Source: Valencia hispanica
Lineage: Eukaryota > Chordata > Actinopteri > Cyprinodontiformes > Valenciidae
Direction: 5' to 3'
DNA: 64,000 bases
NCBI GenBank assembly: GCA_963556495.2
Contig: OY747701.1
Span: 35,828,001 to 35,892,000 of the forward strand
The notes beneath the pieces are model-generated. The model searched no databases and was not told the DNA's origin. It worked only from the letters and a program-made list of their open reading frames with translations. The position numbers and the translations under genes were made by a program. The stretch's first letter is position 1. Each line of letters opens with the position of its first letter. Below are positions 20,988-33,089 of this stretch, in pieces.

Positions 20988-21807
20988 GTGAGAAGAAGTC
21001 ATGTATTTTGGGTCCCTTGCCTTGATTTAACTTTCTTTAAAATAAGCTCCCCCTACTTAAACAGTTTTTTGTTTGTTTGTCTTTTTTACTTTTGCGTTGC
21101 TGTTGTGACTCTTGGAAATCTTATATCAAAAATTAAGCCCTTCTTATTTAGTTAACATTTTTCCAACAATGGTTCTGTTACAATAATGTAAACATAAAGG
21201 TAAATTCAGGAAAAAAATTTATTTTTAAGAAAACAGTGTCTGATCATACAATAAATACAATAAATGCATCCCAAAATCCATGAATTTCATTCTGGTGTTT
21301 AAGGAAGGTGGGAAAGTGTTTATATGTTTGAATAATTAATGTTTAGATTTAGTTTATCTTTAAGCTTCTTTCAGATCATCGCTCTGTGCTAAACACTTAA
21401 GCATAACCTCCAGGTTGTGCACAATGCTGAACATGTTATTACCTGCATCAGATTCTGCTGAGCAGGATATTGCTCAGATTAAATGGACTTTGAAGGATCA
21501 TACTTTTCTTTTCCTCTGTCCGCATTGATGAGTAATTCTGCTTTTGCAGCTATCAATGCATCTCACTCTTTCTGCAATCCCATACACCTGTAGATCATGG
21601 AACAAAAGGATTCTCTGAAAAGGGCTGTAGTTTTGACTCTGTGTGGAATAAAAAAAAATCTGTTCTTGTTTTTTTTTATCCAGTAAAGGAAGACAGACAG
21701 ACAGCAGTCTCCTGATGCTCCTGCTCTAAACTTTGTATATAAAGCACATCTGTTTACAGGATGAGTTTTTTTCAATTCCAACCTCTCCCACAGAATAGGT
21801 AAGACCA

Positions 21808-22142
21808 AAGAGCTGTCAGGTGACGTCAGGGACCAGATAGTGGATCTGCACAAAGCTGGAATGGGCTACAGGACCATCAGCAAGAAGCTTGGTGTGAAGG
21901 TACCTACTGTTGGTGCAATTATTCGAAAATGGAAGAAATATAAAATGACAATCAATCGACCTCGGTCTGGAGCTCCATGCAAGATCTTACCTGAAGGGAT
22001 GAGGATGATCATAAGAAAGGTGGTGGATCAGCCCACAACTACACGGGAGGAGCTTGTTAATGATCTGATGGCAGTTGGGACCACAGTTACCAAGCACACT
22101 GTTGGTAATACACTACGCCGTCTTGGTTATCAGTTTAAGAAA
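21808..22142 (+). mobile_element. Tc1 transposase N-terminal fragment with open HTH region
   Basis: An open stretch of about 110 codons encodes [20 protein letters not shown] then [28 protein letters not shown], and [11 protein letters not shown]. This is the paired-like helix-turn-helix domain and GRPR-like hinge of a fish Tc1 transposase. Similarity ends after [10 protein letters not shown] at about 22,140, so the catalytic DDE domain is missing. It lies between the pdcd5 relic and the orphan RALY-family exons, at or near the duplication junction. Confidence 0.8.
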
Positions 22143-22245
22143 GGTATTTATGAACTCTGTTCTTTGCTGAAATCCCAGGAGCAAGTTGTGTTTTATCTTT
22201 TTGTCTAAACTGAAAGGAGTGCCTCTATTTCATCTTATTTATCAG

Positions 22246-22637
22246 ACTCTCCCACAACAGAGGACAATCCGCTCACCTCAACGTTTGGCATGTTAGCAAG
22301 CAGCCCGGAAGATTCGCTCTCCTCCTTCTTCCGACCCAGTTCCCGCCACTGGATTTACGAAGAGAGCCCTGACAGGAAGGTGCTTGATGATGATGATGAC
22401 CACATAGTATGTGCAATTCTTTATTCTTTGAAAAGCCCCTAAAGGTGCATGTGAAAATTTCCTGAGTCATTCTGAGCTGGCAGCTAATGAACGTCCTCTT
22501 TGTTTTCTTCTTCCCTACCCTGTTTCCCAACCTGTCTGTCACAGATGATTAGTGACAGTTCTGTCGCTGAGGAAGAAAGTAAGAAAAATGTGAAAGATGA
22601 GGATCAAATGCCAAACATGGAGGAAGAGAAACATTAA
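22246..22637 (+). pseudogene. Orphan last two exons of the RALY-family gene, copy B
   Basis: Exon 22246-22379 (134 nt, the same length and phase as 10995-11128) reads SPTTEDNPLTSTFGMLASSP then EDSLSSFFRPSSRHWIYEES. Exon 22545-22637 reads MISDSSVAEEESKKNVKDED then QMPNMEEEKH before TAA. Both are open and keep AG/GT borders. The RRM, linker and coiled-coil exons do not recur upstream. On its own it is a fragment, but it could serve as an alternative 3' end if the exon ending at 8,762 were spliced over copy A, because the phases match. Copy B encodes a longer acidic tail than copy A, which stops after DPEEEI. A relic without function is equally possible. Confidence 0.75.
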
Positions 22638-22904
22638 CCTTCAAGTTAACACCCACAGCAGAGACAATGTATATGATCATGGTGAATGGAAATTTTACCT
22701 TATTTTAAGTCTGGTGTTTTACACGCATCAGGGCATGATTAAAAATTATCTGGTCTTTACCAGGTTCTGACATTAATTAAATCTAACCTATAGTGTACAA
22801 AAGACAACACATTTGCAGAGTTTTTATCTATTATAGATAAAAACTATAGTCTTCCACTCGTTACCTGTATTAATGGCACTTGTTTGTCTCGTTATCATTA
22901 TAAA

Positions 22905-23055
22905 AGACACCTGTCCACAACCTCAAACAGTCATACTCCAAACTCTACTATGGCCAAGACCAGAGAGATGTCAAAGGACACCAGAAACAAAATTGTAGAC
23001 CTGATCCAGGCTGGGAAGACTGAATCTGCAATAGGCAAGCACCTTGGTGTGAAGA
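22905..23055 (+). mobile_element. Second Tc1 transposase N-terminal scrap
   Basis: The translation reads MAKTREMSKDTRNKIVDLIQ then AGKTESAIGKHLGVK, the start of a Tc1 transposase, and breaks off at about 23,055. The same family start (MAKTRELPKDTRDKIVKLHN) occurs at 53,684. Confidence 0.75.
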
Positions 23056-23059
23056 ATTT

Positions 23060-25389
23060 TTATTTTTCTGCAGATGATTTCTCCTGGCAACTCCTCCAAA
23101 CAAGCCATACTGATTTTTTTTTTATGTACTGTGTGATGGAAAAATTCCTATGTAATTTGGATCTAAACGTATATATTTTCTGTCTAGTGAATGTATCTAG
23201 GTGCAGATGACAAAGTTAGGGGAAGCAAGGTTAATGTTTCTGATAAAGATGTGTATCTTGCTGCCGGGGCAGCAAGATAACTTAACAGTCTGACCTCGGA
23301 TGTGCTGGTTCATGCTTTGCTATTGGACTGGCATGAACCAGTTCTCCAGAGGCTTGGCGTGAAGATTGGAGAAGATGTGCTGCAGAGATTAACAGTGATT
23401 GTTGAATATTATTTAAGCTGTTAGTCAGAAAGGTTGGGTAGGGCGACGCATGAGCAATCTCTGTCCCCTCCATGTTTTGGCCAAAACATGTTTGTATTAA
23501 ATACTTAAATGCCTTCTGGGACTCGGTCTTCTTTATTATGGAAACACTGAAGTATTTTCAGCCATTACAACTGTCATGCACTTTATTTTTTAATAAGCTA
23601 TCTGAGGTCTGTAGAGTCTAAGATTGAGCTTGTTTATTTTAGCTTGTTTCTTTTTTTGCCATTTCTTTCTAGCATTTCACACTCTGAAATAATTTGCTGG
23701 GAAGATTGACAGCTGCCTTAAATGCTTTCCCCTGAATAATATTTTGCACAATAATTGACTTAAAATGTTTTGGAAAAAGTCTTAAACACTTTTACAGAGC
23801 GATGACTGTTGAATTGTGACTTATTGTGCACCTGGCTGCTAATTTCCCTCTTAAATCTTATGGCTTCCAGTGGAAAAGTTTACCTGCAGAAAGCTTCTCT
23901 ATTTTTGCTTCATGAAAAAATAACATGTGAAGTCAGTTTTAAATCATTTTAGAACCCATTAAAGACCACCAGTTTTTGTATTGTGCCCTGATACACAAAT
24001 CCCTCAAATGAAAATGGAATGCTTCTTTTTTACAGTAAATAAAGGTTTTTTACAACTGGGAAATCTGTAAGGAGCTTCTCAAGGAAACTGTTACTATAAC
24101 CTTTGTCCAACTTGATGACTAGATAGATACTCATATTCAAGAATAATGAAGTGCCAATTGTGTCTTAATGAACAATCAGCTGTTACAGGTCCATATTTTT
24201 CAGATACAAGATCTTTCTTTGCATCAGAAAACCTCACCAAACACATATTTGACACTGAAAATGTCTAAAGGCCCAGATCAACAAGTAAGACTATTATTGT
24301 TTGCTCTACTGTAAGTGTCAGGACTTCTTGTGTGGTACTTAAAAAAAAAAAAAAGAGATGATATAAATATTTGTCTAAATCCTATGTTTTTATGCTTGTG
24401 TTTACACTGTGAAGTTAAAAAAAAGTGAAAATACCTGTTGTTGCTGTAGTAAAACTGTTTTTATATTAAGTATAAATGTATGCACCACATTTTGTGGTGA
24501 TGTTATGAATGACAAAGACAAAAAAGCGAGAGGAATCAAAAGGTATTATTTTAAAGGAAAAGAGGTCTTACTCAGTAACATTCAGACTCTGTATGTGGAC
24601 ATGTCTGATACATGTAATTTCACAGGTAATACACAAGCTGTTTGCAAACTGCAGCATTATCCACACCGAGAATTTGTCTGAAGACTGACTTTAATATCTG
24701 TGTTATAATATATGATCTTGGCACCAAGTATCTCAGAAACAGATTTTTATCTGTATATTTTACAGCCCTGTCCTTTTTATCAGCAGCATACAGCATCCTG
24801 CTGATTTGTTACACAGACATAAAATCAGATTTATTTCACAAAAAAGGCTGGAAATAGCAACAAACACAGCTTCAGGTTGTCGTCCAGTAGCTGTGTCTTT
24901 AGGAGTACGCCTGAGAGAAATCAATTACAGTAAGAAGAACAGATCCATATAGCTGAGATTAGTCTGCATGAAGCAACTAATTGGCCTCCAACAGCTGAGG
25001 GTTTATATTACTATTTGATTCTCATCAGTTAAATATACACCTTGAGAAATTGAAGCTGGAGCTTAGAGAAGCTTGTAAAATTTAAAAGGAGAGCTTGATT
25101 AGCCTGGAAGGCTTTTTTCTGCGATCTGTTTATAGGTGCCAGGTCCTACGGTGGCATATTTAAGAATGAAGGGGAAAAAACAGCACTCCTTTAAAGTCTC
25201 CATTAGAGTGTTTGATACTCTCTAAACATATCAGCAGATCTCATACATATTAAAATATACTGAACTGATGGATTTTTAATATCACTGAAGGGATTTATAA
25301 ATTAAAACAAAATCATTCTGTTTTTGCTTTGTGGAAGATTACAGGGGGCTGCGGTCTGTCCCAACTGTTACAGGCCAATAGGGAAGTTA
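23060..25389. other. Intergenic sequence of unit B
   Basis: No coding exon was seen. The part at 24,250-24,975 is colinear with 14,080-15,020 of unit A and is probably RALY-family 3' UTR or flanking DNA. A short C-rich palindrome-like motif (TTGCTGCCGGGGCAGCAAG) occurs at about 23,259-23,277. Confidence 0.45.
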
Positions 25390-27850
25390 GATCGGTAGTA
25401 GTTTTTGTTGTAGGCAATGTGACTTATGCCAGGACGGCACGCCATGGAATAGAGGATGACACCAACCAAGAAACATAGTCCCTCCAGCATGTCCTTGGTC
25501 TTCCTCTCAGTCTCCTCCTAGGACGTTCCCTGAACACCTCACCAGGGAGGTGTCCAGGAGGCATCCTGACCAGACGCCCGAGCCACCTCTTGATTTGGAG
25601 GGCAGCGGCTCTACTCTGAGCCCCTCCTGGATGACCGAGCCTCTAAACCTGTCTGAGGGAGAGCCCAGACACCCTGCGGGTGAAACTCATTTCAGCCGCT
25701 TGTATCTGTAATCTCGTTCTTTCCATCACTATCTATTCAATTCAGTTTATTTATATAGCGCCGATTCACAACAGATGTAATCTCAAGGCACTTAACAAGA
25801 ATTCATTTCAATACATTTATACAAACATTCCAATCAGTTATAAAGTTTCCTATTTAAGGAATCCCAGCAGATTGCGTCAGTCATTGGCGTGAGGTTGGGC
25901 CCCGTTGATGCAGACTTTCCAACCACAGCAATCCTTCAGCAATCCCTCATACTGAGCAAGCATGTAGCGACGGTGGAGAGGAAAAACTCTCCTTTAACAG
26001 GAAGAAACCTCCAACAGAACCTATAGCTCTTGACCATAGATGAGGGTAGTGTGGTGGGATGAACAATTTGGTTCATGGAGATTAGTTCAGGTGGATGACA
26101 TCCTGGTGATTGTGGGGTGGGCTCGCTGCCTTCATAAGAGGCAGATACCTGCTGCTCACACAAAACCGCTCTCTGATTGTGATCCTCAGCACTGAGCGTG
26201 TTGGAGGTGGCGATCTGCCGTTGGTGGCCGTAAGTAAAATCTAGTTTACTGCCTCATTAGTATTTCCTCTCTGTGACTGCCTATATGGTTTACCTGTAGT
26301 GAGCGCTGGTTGGAGGCTGACGCTTCACCCAGCTCCAAACATACCAGCCAGAGCAGGTGCATAACCAGCGTGGCCTCTTCCTGTTCAGTGGTTGTTCTCC
26401 TCCCCAGCTCGGCAAAGGTAGGACCAGTTGTGTTGGGTAACGGGGGGAGCCGATCCGGGGACTTTTACCATCTGTCTGTCTTGCAGCGCGGTCAACCTGC
26501 GGTGCTGGCTGGGGGTTGTCTGGGTCGGCGGCACGCCTCGACGGCTCCGCCACCTGTACTACTGGGGTGGCGTTGTTGCAACATTTAAACCTTTTAATGT
26601 TCTACTTAGTACCAACCCATTTTGCCACAGTAGGAATGTAGATTGAACGGTAAATCAAGAGCTTGGTCTTTCGGCTCAGCTCTCTCTTCACTATGACAGA
26701 CCGGTACAGCGCCCGCATTACTGCAGATGCCGCACTAATCCGCCTATTGATCTACTCCATTTTTCCCTCATTCGTCAACAAGACTCCCAGATACTTAAAC
26801 TCCTCCATTTGGGGCAAGACCTTGTACCCTACCCGGAGAAGGCACTCTGACGTTTTCCAGCACGAGATCATGGTCTCGGATTTGGAGATGCTGATTCTCA
26901 TCCCAGCAGCTTCACACTTGGCTGCGAATCACTCCAGTGAAAGCTGTAGATCACGTTGTGATGAAGCCAAAAGAACCACATCTGCAAAAAGCAGACCTGA
27001 TCCTGAGGCCACCAAAACGGATCCCCTCAACACCTTGGCTGCGCCCAGAAATCCTGTCCATAAAAGTTATGAACAGGATTGGTGACAAAGGGCAGAGTCC
27101 AACTCTCACTAGAAATGGGCCAGAGTTACTGCCAGCAATGCGAACCAAGCTCTGACACTGATTGCACAGGGACCTAAAAGCCTGTATCAAGGGGGCTATT
27201 CACCCAATACTCCCAGAGTTCCCCCCACAGGACTCCCCGAGCGACATGGTTGGACACCTTTTCCAAGTCCATAAACACATGTAGACCAGATGGATGAACT
27301 CCCATGCACCCTTATTAAAAAAAAAATCATTTTCAATTTTTGGTTCATTTTAAATCATGGTTTTTATTCCTGTACTTTTGCTTTTTCTGCACCCTGCTGT
27401 AATGCTTTTGATGTTTTATGTAAAGTACTTTGAATTGTCTTGTAACACGAATTGTGCTATACAAATAAACTTGCCTTGCCTTGCCTTCATTACTTTGCTT
27501 AGTGTGTAGAGCTGGTTCAGTGTTTCACGGCCAGGATGAAAACTGCATTGTTCCTCCTGGATCCGAGGTTCGGCTATCTTTCGGACCCTCCTCTCCAGAA
27601 CCCCTGAATAGACCTTAACAGGGAGGCTCAGAAGTGTGATCCCCCTGTAGCTGGAACACACTCCTTTTTAAATAGGGGGACCACCACCCCGGTCTGCCAA
27701 TCCAAGGGAACTGCCCCCGATGTCCACACAATACTGCAGAGCCGAGTTAACCAACACAGCCCCACAACATCCAGAGCCTTAAGGAACTCCGGGTGAATAT
27801 CATCAATTCCAGGAGCCTTGCCTTGTAACACATGCAAGCACATTTAATGC
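25390..27850 (-). mobile_element. Non-LTR retrotransposon remnant on the minus strand, with insertions
   Basis: On the minus strand, 27,843-27,628 encodes GKAPGIDDIHPEFLKALDVV and WQTGVVVPLFKK, and 27,661-27,416 encodes SSYRGITLLSLPVKVYSGVL then ERR and PRIQEEQCSFHPGRETLNQL. These are the first reverse-transcriptase motifs of a fish LINE. Toward lower coordinates come NSGPFLVRVGLCPLSPILFI and the 3' part near 25,500-25,680. It is interrupted at about 25,740-26,640 by other repeat DNA (a LINE 3' tail, ATAGCGCCGATTCACAACAG, and a dispersed teleost repeat) and at about 27,310-27,485 by an L2-type tail ending in TTGCC repeats. All frames are broken. It has no equivalent in unit A. Confidence 0.75.
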
Positions 27851-28167
27851 ATGATTAGAATTTTCTGAAAACTGTTTTGCTAATTATTCTTTAAGGCCCA
27901 CAACAGCCGACTGTGCTCTAGCATGCTTCATGTAGGTTCAAAGAGCTGAACTAAAAGTGTGGCAAAAGAAAGCTGTTGCACAACAGGCCTACTGTTGACA
28001 AAAAGATAAGTTTCTGTGTACTGAAAGCCATACTGAGTAGGGCGGTGTGCAGGACTTCACAGCCATAATGTGAGTAAAAATCAGATTATATTCATCAAAC
28101 CATAAAATTAAATTAAACTTGTCTGCAAAAGCTGCTGAACCACATCAGATGTTATTTATTGGTGAAC

Positions 28168-30261
28168 ATGAGCATATTCAGGCTGAAGCAACTGAAGAGT
28201 CACATTCTCTCTGAAAGAAAGGTAAGCAGAGAGCTTTTAAAGAATATCTAACTCAGTTTATACCTGATGTTTTTCATTACATATAAATTGTTATTGTGTG
28301 GGTGAAGTTTAGAAGTATAGTCAACAGTTTCACATCAAAAACAAAACGGCTTAATTCAATAATTATTTCAAATTAATGTTATCAAACCTGTGTCATATTA
28401 CCACTGCTGTAAGGTCCCAGGCTATTATTAAAATGTAACTAAAGTTAAATGTTACTAAAGTTGCAGATCATGTTATCTTCTAAGAAATAAATTTTGAATC
28501 TAAAGAGTCTTTGTTGTTTACATAATTTCAAATGTTTCAAGTTTTAGCAGTCTTTAAACAACATATAAATTGCTGTATAAAGAAGAAACTAACTCCAGAC
28601 ACTCTTTAAAAATTAAAGTCTGGTCTCTCAACTACTACATGTTTCTCCAGTCTTAGTTTCTCCTGGTTAATATTTGAAGGATGACAATCTGATTACAGTT
28701 TTTGTTGAGCAACTAGATTGCTAAAGATCATTTTATTGAGTGAGAAACCAGATTCTTGGAATTTGTTTTAACGTCGCACCTGCATTAGGTCTTGATTTCT
28801 GTTTCTGTAGATCACAACCATGTCAGTCTCACCTGATCCTCTAACCACCCATGTGCTGAACACTGCCCTGGGTGTCCCAGGATCAAACATGACCCTCAGA
28901 CTTTATCAACAAGACCCCTCAACCAATGTCTGGCATCTGATAACGGCTGGGTAATAAATACTCTTTACATAGAAGTACTATTACTTCAGGAGTCATGCTG
29001 ATGAACCTTTATCTCCATTCCATACATTTTAAAATGTATACTTTCAACAGCACAACTAATCCTGATGGGCGATGTCCAGGACTGATCACACAGCAGCAGT
29101 TTAAACCTGGTGTGTACAAATTGCACTTTGAGACCGGTCAGTACTGGGCCAGTATAGGACAGGCATCTTTTTATCCTTACGTGGAGGTAAGGAAATATGC
29201 AGGACTACGGGGGTCATTGGAAAAACAATACAGCATTTTGACGATGAGTGCTTAATTGTGAATTAAAAATATAGATTGCTAAGTATAATTTCAAATTCAA
29301 CAATTAATCCATACAAAAAAAATACTAATTTGAAAAGCATTTTGTAATTACAAATTTTAAATTGAAATACTAAAGAGGAATTGCAAATTTTATTTATTAT
29401 TTGATTATTAAATACTGTGGTTTACCCTCTCCTTTTAGCATTAGAGTGACCATCCTGGTCCCTGAGCACACTGAAAACTAAGTTCAACCAATCACAGCTG
29501 CTCATCGAACGTAACCAGCTCTCTCATTGGTTAGACACGAGCTGTGCAGTTCAGCAAGGTCCACCCAAATGTGGCTGTCTAACCAATGAGAGAACTGGTT
29601 ACATTCGAGGAGGAGCTGTGATTGGTCGAACTAAGTTTTCAGTGTGCTCAGGGACCAGGAGGGTCACTCAAATACTAAAAGGAGAGGGTAAATCATTTAG
29701 GAAATGCAATTGCAAAAAGGATTTCAAAATGAGAGCCAGGAAGAGAACACGGGTGTAGGAATAACTTTTTAAATGTATGAAAAGGAAAGATATTTACAAT
29801 CTCTTTTATTAATTGTATTTCTTTCTCCATTTTGAAATAGAATTTGAAAAACATTTTCAAATCACAGTATTTAATAATCAAATAATAAATACAATTTGAA
29901 ATTCCTCTTTCGTATTTCAATTTAAAATGTGTAATTACAAAATGCTTTTCAAATTTGTATTTTTTTTTTGTATGGATTAATTGTTGAATTTGAAATTATA
30001 CTTAGCAATCTATATTTTTAATTCACAATTGAGCACTCATCGTCAAAATGCTGTACTGCTTTTCCAATGACCCCCGTAGTCCTCCATAATGTGGATAAGG
30101 AAAGGCCATTCACAATTTAATCCCAACTCTGCCTATGAACATGTTAATTTATTTCTGCCTTTCTCCCCCAGATCGTTTTCACTATAACTGACCCAGGCCA
30201 GAGGTATCATGTGCCGCTGCTTGTGAGTCGTTTCTCCTACAGCACATACAGGGGGAGCTAG
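28168..30261 (+). CDS. urah: 5-hydroxyisourate hydrolase, copy B (canonical YRGS)
   Basis: This copy has the same peroxisomal role as copy A. Its four coding exons, 28168-28221, 28811-28950, 29051-29186 and 30172-30261, have lengths and phases identical to copy A and give 139 aa. Exon 1 reads [18 protein letters not shown], with PTS2-like RLKQLKSHI. Active-site positions His32 (TTHVLNT), Arg72 (PDGRCPG) and His123 (RYHVPLL) are present, and the protein ends [11 protein letters not shown] with the diagnostic YRGS. This is the copy I expect to carry full HIU hydrolase activity. Intron 3 contains a 900-bp foldback element inserted next to the exon 3 donor. Upstream sequence matches that of copy A. 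AATAAA at 30,411 is a likely polyA signal. Confidence 0.95.
29196..30095. mobile_element. Foldback (large inverted-repeat) DNA element in urah B intron 3
   Basis: The left arm (about 29,200-29,534) and right arm (about 29,577-30,085) are reverse complements, beginning and ending in AGGACTACGGGGGTCATTGG and its complement. The right arm carries roughly 170 extra bases. An 8-bp direct repeat TAAGGAAA flanks the element (29,188-29,195 and 30,096-30,103). The matching intron of copy A has one TAAGGAAA running straight into GGCC, an empty site. An 8-bp duplication is the hAT-type length, but the terminal bases do not match a hAT family I recognise. There is no credible transposase, so the element is non-autonomous. 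Confidence 0.85.
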
Positions 30262-30410
30262 AGAGCATCTGTGGTTACCTCTTGAACCTTCCATCAACTT
30301 TTCTCTGTCTGACTGAAAAAAAGCAACAAAAAAACATTGGCTGCTCCACCAAGGACCCTCATGGCAGCACTAAGTGATGAAAGTTGTAATTGTTAGCACT
30401 ACAGCATTCA

Positions 30411-30416
30411 AATAAA
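30411..30416 (+). terminator. Candidate polyadenylation signal of urah B
   Basis: AATAAA lies about 150 nt after the urah B stop codon, a spacing close to that in copy A. Confidence 0.5.
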
Positions 30417-30807
30417 TGATTTTATGTATTACCATCAAAATAAACTGTAACCCATATTTACTCTTACTGATGTAAAATACAGCAGTGAGTTCTGTTAGTG
30501 TTAAATTTTGATATTTATTCTACTGTTTTTATGATTAATCTAATATGGAAATAATTATTGAAAATACTAATTATTTAGGATTTACTTGTAAATATATTTA
30601 CATGTAAATCATATATAATTAGTATTGTTAATTGTATGAATTCTATAGAATTCATACAATTCAACACTTAGTACATGGCCCGATGTTTACTTAAGGGGAT
30701 TTTTTCACAATGAAAATGCATTGCTGTCATTTATAAACTTCAGTATTAGTATTAGGTACTTAAAAAAAATTATACAAACTTGCAAGCATTGTGTGTGTAT
30801 ACATCTA

Positions 30808-30987
<180 letters not shown>

Positions 30988-31044
30988 AAATACCCCGCAA
31001 CCCTGTATTAGGATGGACGGGTATAGAAAATGGATGGATGGGTG

Positions 31045-31590
31045 GATATTTCCGGAATTGCGCCGCTCAAGGTGGCAGCATGTTGGAGTAGCTCTGTTAC
31101 TTTGGTTCATATTTTTTTCTTTTTTAAAACTTTAATTCTTCCATTTCTGGTAGAAACATTGTTTTTGTGGACAGCTGTTCTCTCTGGTTTTGAATGCTGT
31201 GCAGCTGGAAGGATTTTTGCTGATACTTTTTATTTTTGGACATTTGTTATGATGCATAACCATGGCAACAAGGTGGTTTACAACTGGCAGCAGCTGATTA
31301 ACATCACAAAAGCTCAAATAATACCTCAACTACAGCCACAAAACCCTGATGAGTTGAAAAGAAGACGCCATAGATCCAGAGCATCCTCTACATCAGACTG
31401 TCATACAACTACAGAGCGTCTTCAGTCAGAGGCTTCTTCAGATCTGCAGAGCACTACAAGAGATCATCCCTACCCACAGCCATCAGCATCTACAACACAT
31501 CTTTGAAGAAACTTGCATAATGAGTTACAACAACTTTTAATTTCCCTTTGGGATTAATAAAGTAATTTTGAATTTGAATTGAATTGAATA
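31045..31590 (+). mobile_element. Internally deleted Rex1-type LINE
   Basis: The 3' half reads AGAGCACTACAAGAGATCAT... and ends in TTTGGGATTAATAAAGTAAT then TTTGAATTTGAATTGAATTG, the same tail as the copy at 3,216-5,027. The reverse-transcriptase region is missing, so the copy is dead. It may include the 5' end (GCGCCGCTCAAGGTGGCAGC near 31,060). Confidence 0.65.
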
Positions 31591-32459
31591 TATATAATAT
31601 GGCAAGACTTTTGTTTACAGAGCCTGTCTGTCCAGGCTCACTGGGCTTGCAAAGAGGAACGTGCAAAAACTTCAGTCTCATGATTTGCAACCCTGGTAGA
31701 GGCATTGCCTGGGGTTGGGGGAGAGGAGGGTATTGTCCAAGAGCGATATTAATTTTGTCAGAGTCTGCTGTCTTTCACGATGAGCAAACAGTAACATACT
31801 CAGATGAGTAAAAAAAGTTATTGAATCAGAGTTATTAAACCCAAATTAGCGTCTATTTCAGTTTTTGTTTATCAATTGGAACATTTGTCTCGTCTAACAA
31901 CTTTTAATTATGCTTTATTCAATTCTATGCTATTTAACAATATGAACGCTTGAAACATAATTTAATATTTCAAGTGCAACTCCCCCCCAAATCAAGGTTC
32001 TTTTCTTTTTGCTGATAAACTGTATAAAAGAGTGTCCAATAGTGCTGTCTACATGCCTGGTCATTATTTTTGGTAGGCTATATCTGAAAAATGTATTACA
32101 TTTTTTGTCCAGAATATTGATTCCATTAATGAAAAGATGTTTTTTTTAGTGATGACTCTAAAATTGGATCTATCTTGTTTACTGGGTTTGTTTTATACTC
32201 CACAGTGGCAGGATGGCTGACGTCAGAAATCTAAGCTGAGCCGATATAAATGCCCGATTCAAATTCAAGTGCAGTGTAAAGTCTTAACCTGACGAGGGAA
32301 CTCCACTAAACGATTTTTGGTACAAAATTTATATTTTTACTAAAATATACTGAAATAGGCTATACATTTATACAACCGATAAGTTGAAACACTGATTTAA
32401 AAAAAATAAATCTATTTTATTTGTTGCCTCCCCTGACCGTGTGTAAGCTTGTTTTAAAT
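31591..32459. other. Intergenic sequence; no gene seen
   Basis: This is AT-rich sequence between repeats upstream of pdcd5. No exon, RNA gene or recognisable element was found. Confidence 0.4.
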
Positions 32460-32770
32460 AGATCTTGGTAAATGGCCTGTACTTGTAAAGTGCTTTATTA
32501 ATGGCTTTATTTAGTCCTGGAGGGCCCCCTAAGCACTTCACCCATTCAAGCACTGGTGATGGTAAGCTACATTGTACTGCCCCCCTGGGCCACCCTGACA
32601 GAAGCAAGGCTCACTAACACTGATCACTGGCACGGTCAGACCACCACCAGTAGGCAGAAGGGTAAAGTGTCTTGCCCAAGGACACAATGACTGAGATGGG
32701 TGGAGCGGGGGCTTGAACTGGCAACCGTCTGGTTACAAGATGAACTCTTCACTCCTGAGCCACAGGACTC
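32460..32770 (-). repeat. Teleost dispersed repeat (CTTGCCCAAGGACACAA family)
   Basis: It shares TTGTAAAGTGCTTTATTAAT-type starts, TAAGCTACATTGTACTGCC, GACCACCACCAG and TTGCCCAAGGACACAA with a second copy at 58,335-58,625. The strand given is arbitrary. Confidence 0.6.
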
Positions 32771-33089
32771 GCTCCTACTATCTTGATGACATAAGGGTTT
32801 TCAACAAAAAAGCAAAACTTCTCGACAAAAATAGCGCGAAGCGTTGTTCTATAGGTCCAAAACTATATTTAAAGTGAGTTTGATTATAGAAATCTGTACA
32901 ACAGCTTTCATCGATCTTCCCTCTGTGTTCCATTGCTTTCCCCTGAACGCAGGAACAGTTTTCTCGATTGTCGATTATCCTGTTCCGTGCTAACGTAGGG
33001 CCTTGCCTCTGCTTTAAGTGAAGTGTGCATTTCGGATACGATATCTTATCTTATTTTATATCTGAAGGTCTACGTTACTATAGGTAACA

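Noticed and set aside
22884..23210. A 108-codon frame starting with a Tc1 helix-turn-helix.
   Set aside because: Similarity ends after about 45 residues and the rest is AT-rich translation; it is a truncated transposon scrap, not a host gene.
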